From assembly GCA_029706075.1 (NCBI GenBank), contig JAINUG010000087.1, positions 124,001 to 188,000 on the forward strand: 64,000 nt of DNA, read 5' to 3'. Positions 20,961 through 54,730 of the stretch are shown piece by piece (the stretch's first letter is position 1; every line of letters begins with the position of its first letter). This DNA comes from Aldrovandia affinis (lineage: Eukaryota > Chordata > Actinopteri > Notacanthiformes > Halosauridae). A program made the position numbers and the translations under genes. The notes under the pieces are model-generated. The model did no database searches, was not told the DNA's origin, and saw nothing but the letters and a program-made list of their open reading frames with translations.

Positions 20961-23900
20961 ATCAATCAATCAATCAATCTTTATTTTTGTATAGCGCCAT
21001 TTACAAACAGGTTGTCACACAGCGCTTCACAATTGGCATTTTCCAGAGGGAATCAAAAAACCAGAAAACCATTGGAGCCAATGTAGGAAACTGGAAAATT
21101 ATTCCCTGACCCCTTAAAAGGCGGTCGAGATGAACTCCTGGAAAATTGTGGGATACAGAGAAAAACAACACAAATAGTCCTTGAGGCTCATGTGGCTTAA
21201 CAGACCACTGGAAGGGCATTCTAAGTGTAGGAGTGGGGTGGACCTCATCCCTCCAGATACCAGGGCAGGGCGGGGGGGGGTATGGAACCAGCAGCTAGGG
21301 TCTGGGCCAGCGGCATCCGGCTAACGCATGGCAGGGGTGGGGGGTTGACTCTGGGGCAGGTGAGCTCCGGGCAGGTGCCACGAAGCCGGGAGAAAAGAGG
21401 AAAGGTGCAATTATGACTATGATAAATATCACGCCGGATCAGGGGAAGAGTAGTGATAACACTTTTGCACCAGCAGAAGTAATCTAGGGCAGCATAACTA
21501 ATTAGGTGAGTGGCACAGGAGCACGCAGCCATGAGGGCACTCAGAGACCATCCCACCACATCATCAGCAGTCCTGATAGGGCGGATCATCACTTATGATT
21601 GGTGACAGTAAGGATAGCTCATTGCACCAGAAGGCTCTATTGCTACGCCCCCTGCCACATCTGCACCTAATGACTATAAGAGAGACTAAAGAGATGCGTT
21701 TTTAACCTAGACTTGAAAATTGAGACCGTGTCTGACTCCTTCACAGAGATGGGTAGACTGTTCCACAGTAAAGGAGCTCTATAGGAGAAAGCTCTGCCAC
21801 CTGCTGTATTTTTGATATTCTAGGGACTACCAAGTTGCCTGCATCTTGTGAGCGAAGTGAACGTGGGGGATTGTACGGATGAAGTAGATCCGTCAAGTAA
21901 GAGGGTGCAGGTCCATGCAACACCTTATAAGTTAAGAGGAGTACCTTATAGTCTACACGATAGTTTATAGGAAGCCAGTGAAGTGACGCTAACACAGGAC
22001 TAATGTGCTCATATTTCTTTGTTCTAGTCAGGATCCTTGCAGCAGCATTCTGTACGAGTTGTAGGCTCCTGAGTGAGGCATTGGAACAGCCAGACAGTAA
22101 TGCATTGCAATAATCTAATCTAGATGTAACAAAGGCATATACCAATTTTTCTGCATCTATTAATGACAGGAAGCCCCTAATTTTGGCAATATTCCTCAGG
22201 TGAAAAAAGGCTACTCTGGAAATGTTTTTGATGTGACTATCAAATGAGAGACCAGGATCTATAGTAACACCAAGGTCTTTTACCGCCAAACTTGCAGCAA
22301 CAGAGCAACCATCCAGATTAAGAGATAAATCAGATAACCCTCTTCTGAGGTTTTTGGGCCCCAAGACCAACATCTCTGTTTTATCAGTATTCAGCAATAG
22401 AAAATTATCTGACATCCAGTCTTTTATGTCTTTAAAACAGGCCTCCAACTGTTCGAATTGTCCTTTGCCAGGTTTCATTGATAGGTATAATTGTGTGTCA
22501 TCTGCGTAGCAGTGAAAATGTACGCCATGTTTACGAATGACATCACCCAAGTGGCAACATGTAAAGGGAGAACAATAATGGCCCCAAAACAGAACCTTGA
22601 GGGATACCATATTCCACCTTGATGAGAGCAGAGGGCTCGTCATTTAACTGCACAAATTGATATCTATCTGATAGGTAGGATTTAAACCAGGAGAGTGCCT
22701 GTCCACGCAGTCCAACTAGGTTTTCAAGTCTGCTCAGAAGAGTTTGGTGGTCTATTGTGTCAAACGCAGCACTTAAGTCCAAAAGCACAAGAATAGAGAC
22801 ACATCCACAGTCAGCTGATATCAGTAAGTCATTGACAACTTTAATAAGAGCAGTCTCAGTGCTATGGTGTTGCCTAAATCCTGACTGAAAAGTTTCATAG
22901 ATGTCATTTGATGTCAGGAACGAAGTCAGTCTCTGAGCTACAGCTTTCTCTAGAATTTTGAGAGAAAAGAAAGATTAGAAATTGGCCTGTAGTTACTGAG
23001 ATTTTCTGGGTCAAGGTTTGGTTTCTTTAAAAGTGGCTTAATTACTGCCACTTTTTGAGAATTTGGCATATAGCCTGATGAAAGAGACAGATTAATAATG
23101 TCTAGCATGGATTGCCCCATAACAGGAAGAAGTTCTTTAACAAGTTTTGTTGGGATTGGGTCTAATTGACAAGTAGATGGTTTGGAGGACATAACCAATT
23201 TAGAAAATTCAGTCCACTCCAGAGCACAAAAAAAAACTCAAGAGTAGCCATAGGACCCTGTCCTGGTAAGCCTGTGCTTTCTGATCAGTGTCCGCTACAG
23301 CAGAAGGTGCCATTTTAGAAATTTCATCTCTAATTTTCTCAATCTTCTCAGAGAAAAGGTTCATGAAATCATTACTATTATGGGCTGCCGGAGGCTTAGC
23401 ATTGGTTTCAGTCTGGTTCTTTGTCAGTTTGGCCACTGTATCAAAAATAAATTTTGGATTATTCTTATTACGCTCAATCAGATCAGACAAATAGGTTGAC
23501 CTTGCGGAGGAGAGAGCATATTTGTACTGTACCAGACTGACTTTCCAGGCAGAATAAAATACTTCTAATTTAGTGGATCGCCACTTACGTTCCAACTTGC
23601 AAGAAGCTTGTTTAAGGGCACGTGTGTGGTCAGTATACCATGGTGCAAGCTTCTTTTGGCTAGTTTTTTTTTGAGAGGCGCAACAGCATCAAGTGTGTTG
23701 CGCAGGGTGTAATTTAGATTGTCAGTCAGCTGATCAATAGATTGTAGACTAGTGGGATCCTGATTAACAGTAAATGATTCTTGGAACAGGCTGACAAAGT
23801 TAGGTATGGTAGAGGAATTTAGGGAGCGACTAAAGTAGAACACTGGTTTTGATCTAATAGCAGTGGTAGCATGAATTTCAAACGTAATAAGGAAATGGTC

Positions 23901-24337
23901 AGAGAGCACAGGATTATGAGGAGAGACAACTAGATTGCTAATGCTAATACCATAGGATAAAGCTAAGTCCAGTGTATGTTGATGACAATGAGTCGGCCCA
24001 GACACATTTTGGACAAAACCAACGGAGTCAAGAATAGAAGCAAAAGCCTTCACTAGAGAATCATTTCCATTATCAACATGAATATTAAAGTCGCCTATAA
24101 TCACAACTTTATCTGCCATAACTGCTAGGTTTGATAAAAAGTCAGAAAACTCTGAGAGGAAAACAGCATAGGGTCCAGGGGGTCTGTAGATAGTAGCTAG
24201 TATAAAAGATAAAGTAAATGCAGATCTATTATCTACATTAGTCTGTATGGAGCCCAGGGAAAGCACTTCAAATGAAGGGAATGTGTTTAAAGATTTCTTA
24301 GTAAGGCGTAGTCTAGTGTCAAAAATAACAGCCACAC
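20961..24337 (-). mobile_element. L2-like LINE retrotransposon, copy B (5'-truncated, frameshifted)
   Basis: Nearly the same sequence as copy A and in the same orientation, from the 3' (ATCA)n end at about 20,961 to an abrupt 5' truncation at about 24,337 inside the endonuclease, where the shared GCCACAC is followed by unrelated (CA)/(TA) sequence. Endonuclease (23,565-24,341) and reverse transcriptase blocks (22,543-23,198; [10 protein letters not shown] in 21,741-22,643) are present. Its damage differs from copy A: an extra C near 22,545, a lost T near 22,958 and an A-run expansion near 23,227 break frames intact in A, while the frame lost in A near 11,963 is intact here. It is inactive. 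Confidence 0.93.
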
Positions 24338-24346
24338 ACATATATA

Positions 24347-24390
24347 TGCCATTTAGCAGACGCTTTTATCCAAAGCGACTTACAGTAGTG
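24347..24390 (-). mobile_element. SINE tail fragment
   Basis: ATTTAGCAGACGCTTTTATC and the following CAAAGCGACTTACAGTA are the reverse complement of the SINE tail seen at 26,530 and 45,430. Only the tail is present, immediately beside the truncated LINE end. Confidence 0.6.
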
Positions 24391-25250
24391 AATGCATACA
24401 TTTTTCAGTATATGTGGTCCCAGTGGGAACCAGTGCATGCAAGGGAGTGTGTGTGCATGTGTGTGGTGACAACGTTGTGTGTGTGTGTGTGTGTGTGTGG
24501 TGACAGCAAAGTGCCAGGCCAAAATCCTTCCATCTGTCAGCATGTTTCTGTAGCACTGTCCTCTCCCTCTCCTAGCTTGTGGGGATTCATATCTAAGAGA
24601 CAATTCACACCTCCCCCCCCTCCCCTAAATTTCCAGGAAGGTTTTCACATTACAGCATGCTCATTATGCGGGCCCACCTCATCATAAAGTGGATAAGTCC
24701 TTTAAAACTCAATAAGGGGAATCTCCACACTAATTCAGATAACTTATTAACAATATTGAACTTTTAGTAGAACCATGTTCATGGTTTTATATAATATGAG
24801 GGCATTTTCTTCACACATAATCTCTGTCCATTCCCCTGTTATGACTGACCCCTTGCCTCAATTTACCTACAGGGATGATCATACCAATCTTTAAACTAGC
24901 TAGTTGAACACCAAATCTGATATCTAGCTGTGGAATATCGTTCATCTCTGTGATTAGTGACATCTGGCTTGTTAGCTAGCATGCTATGGCCAGAGAGGAT
25001 ACATGTCTTCACAAGGTTCTGTTGTCCTTGGTTCTGGAAAGCTGTTTCTGGATATCTAGTCATATTGAACAGTGCTGCCATGCACCACTATTACACCTTA
25101 TTAAAATCAACTAATTATTAGGTCATCAGTCTGCCAAAAAATATGAGACATCATAGTGTATATGACTGGAACCAGGTATTTACTACGATCCCTGAACAAT
25201 TCAGACTTTTACGCCACAGTTTAATCTTGAGGGAAAGTACGAGGCATATG
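24391..25250. other. Intergenic with a (TG)n tract
   Basis: (TG)n lies at about 24,474-24,500 and a C-rich tract near 24,613. No gene is recognised. Confidence 0.4.
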
Positions 25251-25252
25251 CC

Positions 25253-25650
25253 TCCTGAGTGGCTCAGTCAGTAAACACACTTGCTTTACTGACTAAGCAC
25301 TTTTACCATGACGTCATTAGTTAAATCCATGGCTATGTCATAAGCCAACTAAGACCTAGACACTGCACCAGGGGTGGAGTGGAGTGGAGTGACACAACCA
25401 GCTGAAGAACTACTCACTGGTGCAGTGGCATGCCCTATGATCTGTATCATGCCAGTGTGGACAGTTGCTGAGGGTCCCACAGGGCTACACATAATTGGCC
25501 ATAGCGTCGCCTTGGGAGGGTATTGCCCACATTATCGCACATTACCGCATCCCCTGGTGGATCGGTTGGTTGCCATTGGCTGCAGGATGCACTTTCCTGC
25601 TGTAATTGGGAATGTGCCAGGAGGGGGGGGGATAGGAACTAAAAGGATGG
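25253..25650 (+). mobile_element. Degenerate tRNA-derived SINE, probable
   Basis: CCTGAGTGGCTCAGTCAGTA resembles a Pol III A box. It is followed by a long body with TAATTGGCCATAGCGTCGCC, GGTGGATCGGTTGGTTGCC and a GGGGGGGGATAGGAACTAAAA end, a layout shared with long fish tRNA-SINEs. The B box is unclear and no target duplication was found. Confidence 0.45.
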
Positions 25651-26220
25651 AAAAAATGGAAAACAGGAAATCATACAACGTTGTGCCCAACTGAACAATT
25701 TTAATGAAAAACTATCGTAATGAACTACGTATGTTCACATGCAAAAAGATAGAGGCTACAGAGCACACATTTACTTTAATCCTATGTCTCGATCTGTAAA
25801 TCATACTATCATCAATTGTCTTTGCACACAGAGAAGCGGAGACATTTTACAGCCTGTCAATTAATGCACAAATGATTGAGTTTATGCTACAAGTTTACAT
25901 AGCTCCCACTTTCTCTAACAACATTTTCTTTTCTGTTTAAAAAAAATCTTATTATAAGAAAAAAGATATCAACAAAACCTTTACACTCTATTCATCTAGT
26001 ACAATACATACTACAAGCACATTAATGATCTTTAACATCAATTACAAGGGAGTCAACTCAACACCTGAATCATTATCTTTTCCTTTGTCGAACAGACGAC
26101 ACGGGGAGATGTGAAAATATCATTAAAAGGGCTTTCACATATGCCCACAGAAGTCGAAAGTCCATCCATAAGAATGTGGATACTGCAGTGAGAGGTGGAT
26201 TTGAGAGTGAGTTCTTTATA
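25651..26220. other. Intergenic, no gene recognised
   Basis: AT-rich sequence without a recognised gene or repeat. Confidence 0.35.
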
Positions 26221-26225
26221 ACTGT

Positions 26226-26730
26226 GGTTCCCAAACTTGGTCCTGGGGACCCACTGTGCCTGGAGGTTGTTTGAAAACACGTTCTACCATCGTGGGACAT
26301 TTATTGTTCGTGGCATGCATAGCAATTTCTGGCATAATAATTCTGGCAGTGTTAGCATAATGGTTAGGGAGCTGGGCTTGTAACGCAAAGGTTTGAGGTT
26401 CGATTCCCAGGTGGGGATACTGCCGTTGTACCCTTGAGCTAAAGGTACTTAACCTGAATTGCTTCAGTAAAATATCCAGCAGTATAAATGGATTGTATGT
26501 AAAGAAATGTGAACTGTGTAAGTCGCTCTGGATAAGAGCGTCTGCTAAATGCCTAAAATGTAAATGTAAATGTAAATAATATGGGTTTAAGAGAGTAAAT
26601 CATGCTTTAATAGAAATTATACAATTAAGAACAAATAATAGCGAATTATAACTCAGAGGTTGCAATTATGGTTGGACTGAAAACCAGCATACACAGTGGG
26701 TCCCCAGGACCGAGTTTGGGAACCACTGAT
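26226..26730. mobile_element. MITE with inverted ends, split by a SINE
   Basis: The left arm (GTGGTTCCCAAACTTGGTCC, TGGGGACCCACTGTG) and the right arm (CACAGTGGGTCCCCAGGACC, GAGTTTGGGAACCACTG) are inverted copies. A SINE separates them. Related arms occur at 30,025 and 31,620. No clear target duplication was found. Confidence 0.7.
26345..26577 (+). mobile_element. tRNA-derived SINE, nested in a MITE
   Basis: Full-length copy: A-box-like TTAGCATAATGGTTAGGGAG, B-box-like GGTTCGATTCCCAGG, the core TTGCTTCAGTAAAATATCCAGC broken only by single changes, and the tail CGCTCTGGATAAGAGCGTC followed by TAAATG repeats. Same family as 7,165 and 45,258. Confidence 0.85.
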
Positions 26731-26739
26731 GTTGACCAA

Positions 26740-27638
26740 ATTCATTCTGGGCAGGAAGTAGTCCATATTCCTTACAGTAGGTGGCAGTTATATGTGACCC
26801 TCTATGTTATGGTATTTGGCTCTTAGAAGCTACAAGTACATTTGTGATTGCACACTGCTGAACTAGCCCAAGGTCTCCAATATTTTGCATTGTCAAGAAT
26901 TTAACTGATATTTAGAAAAAAACAAAAAACAAAAATTATTTATTGCTCCTCATTTCAGAACTAAGCAATACATGAGAAGGTGAAAGGATAGAAATCAAAT
27001 GTAAGATGTGAAAGACCTTCACAAAGAAGTCCAAGGTTAAGTAAAATAAAAATGTTGTATGAATGGTAGAGGCCATTTATTATGCTACAATAAAATATAG
27101 TACAAACAAAATCAGAATTGTTTTATTAAAAATGATCAGAAGTACCCCCAAAAATCGTAATTTTTAACTGTAAAATGGTTAAAGTTGCATCAAAGGCTAT
27201 TGCACAGTTTGTCTGTACTTGACGTCTGGGTCAAGACTTGACTGTAACCTTAAATATATGTTTTTAATTTAAAATAATGATAACCTGTTTTTATGAATCT
27301 CTCCATTTTGGGGGCATTGCCCCTTTTGTGTTGTTTGGTTAATGTACTTTCTATTTAACTAGTGCAAAAATGACACAAAAGGCCATAGAGACCAAAAATC
27401 ACTAGCGCACCATCCTAAACTATAATAATTTCATAAACATAGATTACCTTCTGTGCCAGGATGTACCAGGCAGTGTTTTAAGTCAAACAACCTTGGGTCG
27501 GATGAAACCATCACACAGAAAACAGAACAGAATAGAGATGTGCACATTGGATTGTTCTTTTCACGCGTTTCACGGAAACATGTGGGCGGATCTGTCGCGT
27601 GATACTCCCTCGCCTGTCAGGATGACCAGCGGTCCGGG
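26740..27638 (-). other. Probable myrfl 3' UTR and downstream flank
   Basis: This lies directly downstream of the myrfl stop codon (27,639). On the minus strand AATAAA signals occur near 27,073 and 27,121 and could end the transcript. No other gene is recognised. Confidence 0.4.
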
Positions 27639-48878
<21,240 letters not shown>

Positions 48879-49590
48879 CGGCCCTCTTCCAGCGCCACAG
48901 GGCTCCACTGTGTCCTGCTGTCTGTGAAACAGACCTGTTTACTGGTCATGAAATACTGGGTGCTGCCCAGGCTTCAGCATCCTGTAGGCCCACCATTTTA
49001 ACCTCAACACTCGAATGGCTGTGTTCCAAACGAGAGATGTGTTCCCCGCAAAGGGAACTTCGAAGTTAGTAACGGCCACTTTAAAGCGCATTCCATTACA
49101 GTGAATAAAAGATGAGTCTTTCTTAAAGGGTTAAGTGAAGAAGGAAAGAACAATTTCCAGTAAGTGTTTTGAGTGAAATGCCCAGAGCGTATTGCGACAG
49201 TGACAAATCTTTTTGATAACGTATCAAGCACACATAATACTGTTAACGTTAAGTTATAGGCTTTCAACCAAGCAATGTCCTGGTACGACATACTAATTTA
49301 GCTAAGTAAAATAAATGGTTACTTGCTAATGATACAACTAGGTAGTTAGCTGTCTAAAAGGGGAATTAATCTAATGCAAATATAGTAATGGCGTTATTCC
49401 TTTTTCAGTTTCAGTTTTCAGTGAGGCAATGGAAGTGTAAAACAACTTCGATGGCTAACAAACTATCATTTAAAATAGGACAACCCAGATAAAAACCAGA
49501 TCAGTTTAAAATCAACCAGATACTTCTTTCCACCAGCACAAAAGTAGGTCAAAGTGTGTTCGTCTGAATGAACCGTTTGTTTCATTTTCC
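48879..49590 (-). promoter_or_regulatory. myrfl: myrfl 5' UTR and putative promoter region
   Basis: Directly upstream of the myrfl ATG on the minus strand. TGTTAACGTTAAGTTA (49,240-49,256) and TAGCTAAGTA, TAGTTAGCTG words (49,296-49,350) resemble the motif clusters at the other putative starts in this window. A transcription start cannot be placed. Confidence 0.3.
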
Positions 49591-49597
49591 TTTAGAC

Positions 49598-49804
49598 TGG
49601 GGGTATTCCAATCCAGGCCTCGAGGTCCGCAGTGTCTGCAGGTATTTGCTCCAACCACGCACTACATCACCTGATTTCACGAATTAGCTCGCTTCCTGGA
49701 CCAAGAAGGTCAACGAATTCTTCTAAATCAGGTGGTGTAGTGCGTGGTTGGAGCAAATACCTGCAGACATTACGGGCCTAGAGGCCTGGATTTGAATACC
49801 TCCG
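49598..49804. mobile_element. 207-bp fold-back hAT MITE
   Basis: The two arms (TATTCCAATCCAGGCCTCGA...GTGTCTGCAGGTATTTGCTC, CAACCACGCACTACATCACC) are almost perfect inverted repeats over about 75 bp, so the element folds into one long hairpin. Perfect 8-bp target duplications CTTTAGAC lie at 49,590-49,597 and 49,805-49,812. Confidence 0.92.
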
Positions 49805-50147
49805 CTTTAGACCCTTCAAAATAATCACCCTTCGCAGGGTGTAGGGTGCAGGGAACACATTATGCCAAACGCCAAAACCAGCACTAATGATTTACCCGAA
49901 TCCTGAATCAAAATCCGAATCCAAAACTTTAAAAAATCAGGAATCAAGTCAATAAAACATGTAAAACAAACAATAATTGCCCACACTTGAAGTTCATATT
50001 TTATATTTTCACCATAATGTTTCAGCATTACTTTGTAATAGTAACAAAAACAAAACGGGTGCACTGATTTAAAACTGCGTAGTCTACTTGCATGTCCATA
50101 AATTTAATGTAAATGCTAATGCTATTGATCTGTTAACGACTTCCATG

Positions 50148-50314
50148 CAAGGCCGTAACCATGGAGTCAACATTGGGGGGCACCAAATCAATTTATTTAT
50201 ATTTTTTATATCAGCTAGGCTATATATTGGGGGGGACATTTTGTCTAATATTGTCTAATACTGAATATTGGGGGGGATGTGTCCCCCCCAATATATATGG
50301 TAATTTCGGCCTTG
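50148..50314 (+). mobile_element. hAT MITE, CAAGGCCG family, copy 2
   Basis: A 167-bp inverted-orientation relative of 35,544, with CAAGGCCG/CGGCCTTG ends and perfect 8-bp target duplications CTTCCATG (50,140-50,147 and 50,315-50,322). Confidence 0.92.
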
Positions 50315-50322
50315 CTTCCATG

Positions 50323-53052
50323 TACGTCATTACAGTCAAAGCTGGAAGGGATTTGTTTTTTACCCTGGTCCAAGTAGTTGTTGCAGCCGATTAAATCATC
50401 CACAACAGAGTGTCACTGCGTATCCATTTAAATCATCTTCCCAACTAATTAATGAATCGCTTTAGCTCGAATGCGTCGTACTCCATAGTGTTTCAGACAC
50501 AGATGCTTTAACAGTGGCCATTGTTATAGCCTACTACTTAGCTTGGGAGCGTGTCTATGTTCCCCCAGCCCTATGTTCATAAATATGTATAATGTTCCTT
50601 GTTCTTAAATAAAGACAACTCTCTGAAACCAAGATGATCACTATTACTACAGCAATACGAGGGTTATTTTTTTCTTCTTTTTTGGGGGCATGGGTTAAGG
50701 GGGCAACAACACGTTATGTGCATTAGGGAATGGCCATACCTGTGCTGTGGGGATGTAGGCCTGAGGGAACATTTTTGATGGGGGAAAAATGTATTCGAAA
50801 AAATTATTAGAAATGGGAGAACATAGGGCTGTGGGAACATAGGGATGACCCCCTTAGCTTCATAGGCACCATGAATATCCTTACCATTAACGTTACTTCC
50901 ATCCTTACCAAATATTACCATACAGCAATTATTTGGCTGGGGTTTCCATTTCGCACCGTAAGGCTACAATATTAATCCAGCAAAATACAGCAGCAGGCAG
51001 TCACTCGGTCAACAGGAAAACCCATATTCGGATTTGGTTCATGAAATAACGTCTATTCGTTTATCATATATTAATCTATAACTAAAAAATGCAAAATAAC
51101 AGAGATTTGGCCCAACCTGAATACTGCTAAATAACGGAGATTTTGCTGAATCCATCATTAACTTTAATGTTGTTTTGTTTGAGCCAGTCGTACTTGATTT
51201 GCCTTCTTATTATTTAGGTAGCCTACTTACTATGATGTTATTAACATACCAAACAGGTAGCCTACTTAGCAGCCTTATTGAACACTGTCAGTTAACTGTA
51301 CGAAAAAATGTAACCAAAATGAAATCTCAAAACGTAATCAATAAAGTCCTCTGTTGTTGTTTAAAAAAAAAAAAGTATATTTATAGTTTGTACATGCTTG
51401 TTAAATGTTGAATATTTTGCTTGGTAAACTCACCGGATGGATCTATGGATGACAGATTTATCAGTAAATAGGAATCATTGTTAGGGAAGGGGAAAGGCAC
51501 GTAGATTTAACGGGCATTGATGGATTTATCAAACAGGAGACACGTAAGATAATTAGCCTTGCAGAGGAACTTTTTATTTAAAAGCATTTTCCATAACTCT
51601 GTCCTTCACCTGTTCCATCAAATCACTCTTTATATTATCCTGTTGTTATGAGCACAGCTCCGTTACTTTGTGCTTTCACAGTTACTATTGAATAAGTACC
51701 CAAAAACGACATTCACTGTCATTCTGGAATTGGATCACATCATTTACAATAAGCTTACTTGTGTTGGTTTTTAAATGGTGTTTAAGCAACCACTCAATGT
51801 AGATGTGACAGTGTTCAGCCTGTACAGTAAGTACAATGATTATTTCTGGTGTGTGTCTACTATGGCCATGGTTGTGGATTGTACCACTTGGTTGCCTAAC
51901 ACACATAGAGGGGTATGTACTACCCGATGCAAGGGTACCATTGGTTATGACCTGATGCATGGTTTGGACTTGATGAAAGGTTACCATTGGAAACCTGTTA
52001 TAGAATATTGCTGGTACTTCATTATATATGACTGAGATATATTCATCCATCTAATGAGTATAAATATCAGAATTCTCACATGTAATCCAAACCCATCCCA
52101 ATGAATCAAAAAAGTATAACGACCCTCTTGTGTTGGTAACCAGAACACTGACATTCATGGCATGAAAAAATGTTCTAGAAAGATTTCAAGATGGCAGTTT
52201 CCACCTTAACATTGACTGAGTCAAATCTACCGCAAAGCCTTTAGCTTTAGGAATACCTAAAAGAGACCATATTTTATCCTTTTTTTGTAACCTTTTTTGA
52301 AGCTCACATTACTGATCAGTTTACATCTGAAGAATACCAATATTGTATTGTAAATAACCTAAAAACAGACCAGCTTTCAATTTTGTTTAGGTTTTCAGTA
52401 TAACAATGGTTTAGTGCCTATAAGTCAATGAAATCTGCTCCTAAAAACACTATTTATATATTGTTTGAACACATGTGGCAAATTGCACAATCGCCATTCT
52501 TTATAACCATGCGGCTTGTTTAAGTATGAATTTTAAAGTCTGATAGTTGACTGATCAAACACACTTATCTGACACATGGCAAATACAGCCCTGATTCTAA
52601 ATCAGTTTCTGGATTAGTCTGAGCAAATATGACAACAAAAGAATAATGCATTTGTTAATGAGGGAATGAGTGGAATTCATATAAACTGTAATGACAGGGA
52701 GGGATAAAGATTTAATGAGAATTCCTTCCTCATCAAGTCCCATTATCATTTAAGGTGGAGTCAAACACCATAGACCCTGGTTTACCTGTTCACCAAGGCA
52801 GAGTCGGGTGCGTCCGTCGAAGATCCCTTGCCAATTTCAGATGGTCAATCAAGTGTAATCCATTAGCAAAAGCAGTGATGATAATCCATGAGGTGTTGAT
52901 TATCCCCCCACAGTCGTTTGTGATTCTGAAAAGAATAATCCCACGATTATTTTCCTCTTCCCAGAAAAAATGTCGGCAGATGTGTGTGTCTTCCGTGTGT
53001 CTCTCTTGGACTTTGCTCCCCTGGTCTCCAGAGGAAATCACCCTCCCCCACC

Positions 53053-53094
<42 letters not shown>

Positions 53095-54527
53095 TGTGTG
53101 TGTGTGTGAGAAAGGAGGAGTAATTCGTCCTTTTACTTGGGTACCCCCTTACATACACTGATCATGTGAACCACAGTGATACACAAAATAGACCTCTGCA
53201 TTCTCATGTGCACCCAGGACACACAGTAAAGATACAGTGATACGTGCTTTTCCAAGTGTATCCTCTTGTCCATAACTATATCTCACAAGGCTGCAAACAA
53301 TGTCTTCATGGATTCAGAATGACACACACTGAGCTCAGTTAAAATAAAATTCAGTACTTTTCATTGTCTCAAGGTCCTCTCAAGCCCAACAATATGATGG
53401 TTCCAAAAGTTAAATTGTTCAAATGGTTTGATACACATATTGTATCACGACCACAATTATGAATGCATATCATAGGAGATGATTTGTGTATATTTGTTTA
53501 TTTATTGTTCTCTGCTACATATTCAAGCAAACCTTCTGTGTAATGACAACTAGTATGTTATTCGTTTTCTCCTGAAACATTCCCACACGGGTCCAGAATT
53601 ATGGTGTTATTTTCATGACAAATATGCAGCTTTGGGCTGCTGGGTGCTCTGTTCCACTAGCACACTGGATTTCAGTGCAGTGCTGTGCCCCATGGTCTGG
53701 TATCCAATCCTGCCTCTGCCAGTGCTGACTGTGGCCTGCTCCCTGGGAGGGAGGGAGGAAGGGTTTAGTCAGTTGGGCTGTCCCTTTCTCATCATGCAAG
53801 AGTGACTCATCTGGTAGATCAGGTCTGCCTGTGCCAGCTGTGCGTGGAGTGTATGGGCAGGCAGGTGACAGATGGCAGAACATGCCATGCTTGCCTCTGC
53901 TCTCCCGAATAAACTGAGGACATTGCAGCGATGAGATGGGCCTATGAATATGAATCAATATGAGGGGAAAATACATATTGGGTTGAAAAAATAATATGGA
54001 GGAAAGCAGGCCAAGTGAAGCTTGTGTGGTTTTGTTGTCATTATTGGAACATGAAGAGGATTCTGTTATTGTGTTCAAGTATTTCTGTATTGTATTACTG
54101 TATTACTCAGGACCCTACACCAAGTGTCAGTCTGCAGCTGGACTCTGTATTGTATACTGTATTTCTCAGGCCTCTTTTTACTTTCTCTTTACTTAATTCT
54201 GATTGGATCTCTCCCATTGGTCTCATGTTGTGGTCACACTGCTGACAAACGGATCCTATCATTAAGATCTGTACCAGTTTAATATGATCAAAGCCACCAT
54301 ACACAATCTAAACCAATGCTGTTTGTGAGGGTTGTTACAGAGGGAAAGGATGGCCAATAAGAACTGAGGAAGAGCTGGAGGCAAGAGCTGCTCCATGAAC
54401 ATCTCTGCAAAATGTTCTACACAGTACCCTCCAGCATTATTCACACCCTGGATAAAGATGAGCAAAGAAGGCTGTATACAAAAATAATATGGGTAATGAC
54501 CTATATTGTGTGCTGAAAAAAATTGGA
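50323..54527. other. Intergenic between rab3ip and myrfl, no gene recognised
   Basis: AT-rich DNA. (TG)n with GAGAGAG lies at about 53,057-53,108. A possible tRNA-SINE remnant lies at about 53,635-53,760 (GGGTGCTCTGTTCCACTAGC ... GGTCTGGTATCCAATCCTGC). The frames at 51,685-52,050 and 53,599-54,078 lack motif or splice support. No RNA gene is seen. Confidence 0.45.
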
Positions 54528-54730
54528 AAAAGGGAGGGGCTGGCGGATATCGTAGCGGTCTAACGCACCCGTATTTGGCTGGTCCTGTACGAGTGTGAGC
54601 TGCCTATCAGGGACGCGGTTCAAAACCCGTCTCTGCCAGACTGCACAAACTCGCTGTGAAGCACGTGTATAGAAGGTATAATTGGCTTCCAATTTGGGGA
54701 GAAAAACAGAAAAATCTGAAACAAAAATTG
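54528..54730 (+). mobile_element. tRNA-derived SINE
   Basis: GGGAGGGGCTGGCGGATATC, TAGCGGTCTAACGCACCCGT and GACGCGGTTCAAAACCCGTC supply A- and B-box-like sequence; the tail is CCAATTTGGGGAGAAAAACAG. Same family as 43,410. Confidence 0.75.

Noticed and set aside
52790-53161. 122-aa and 63-aa frames with His/Thr or Cys/Val runs
   Set aside because: They run through a (TG)n tract; similar artefacts occur at 10,160, 18,294, 18,345, 24,319 and 61,270.
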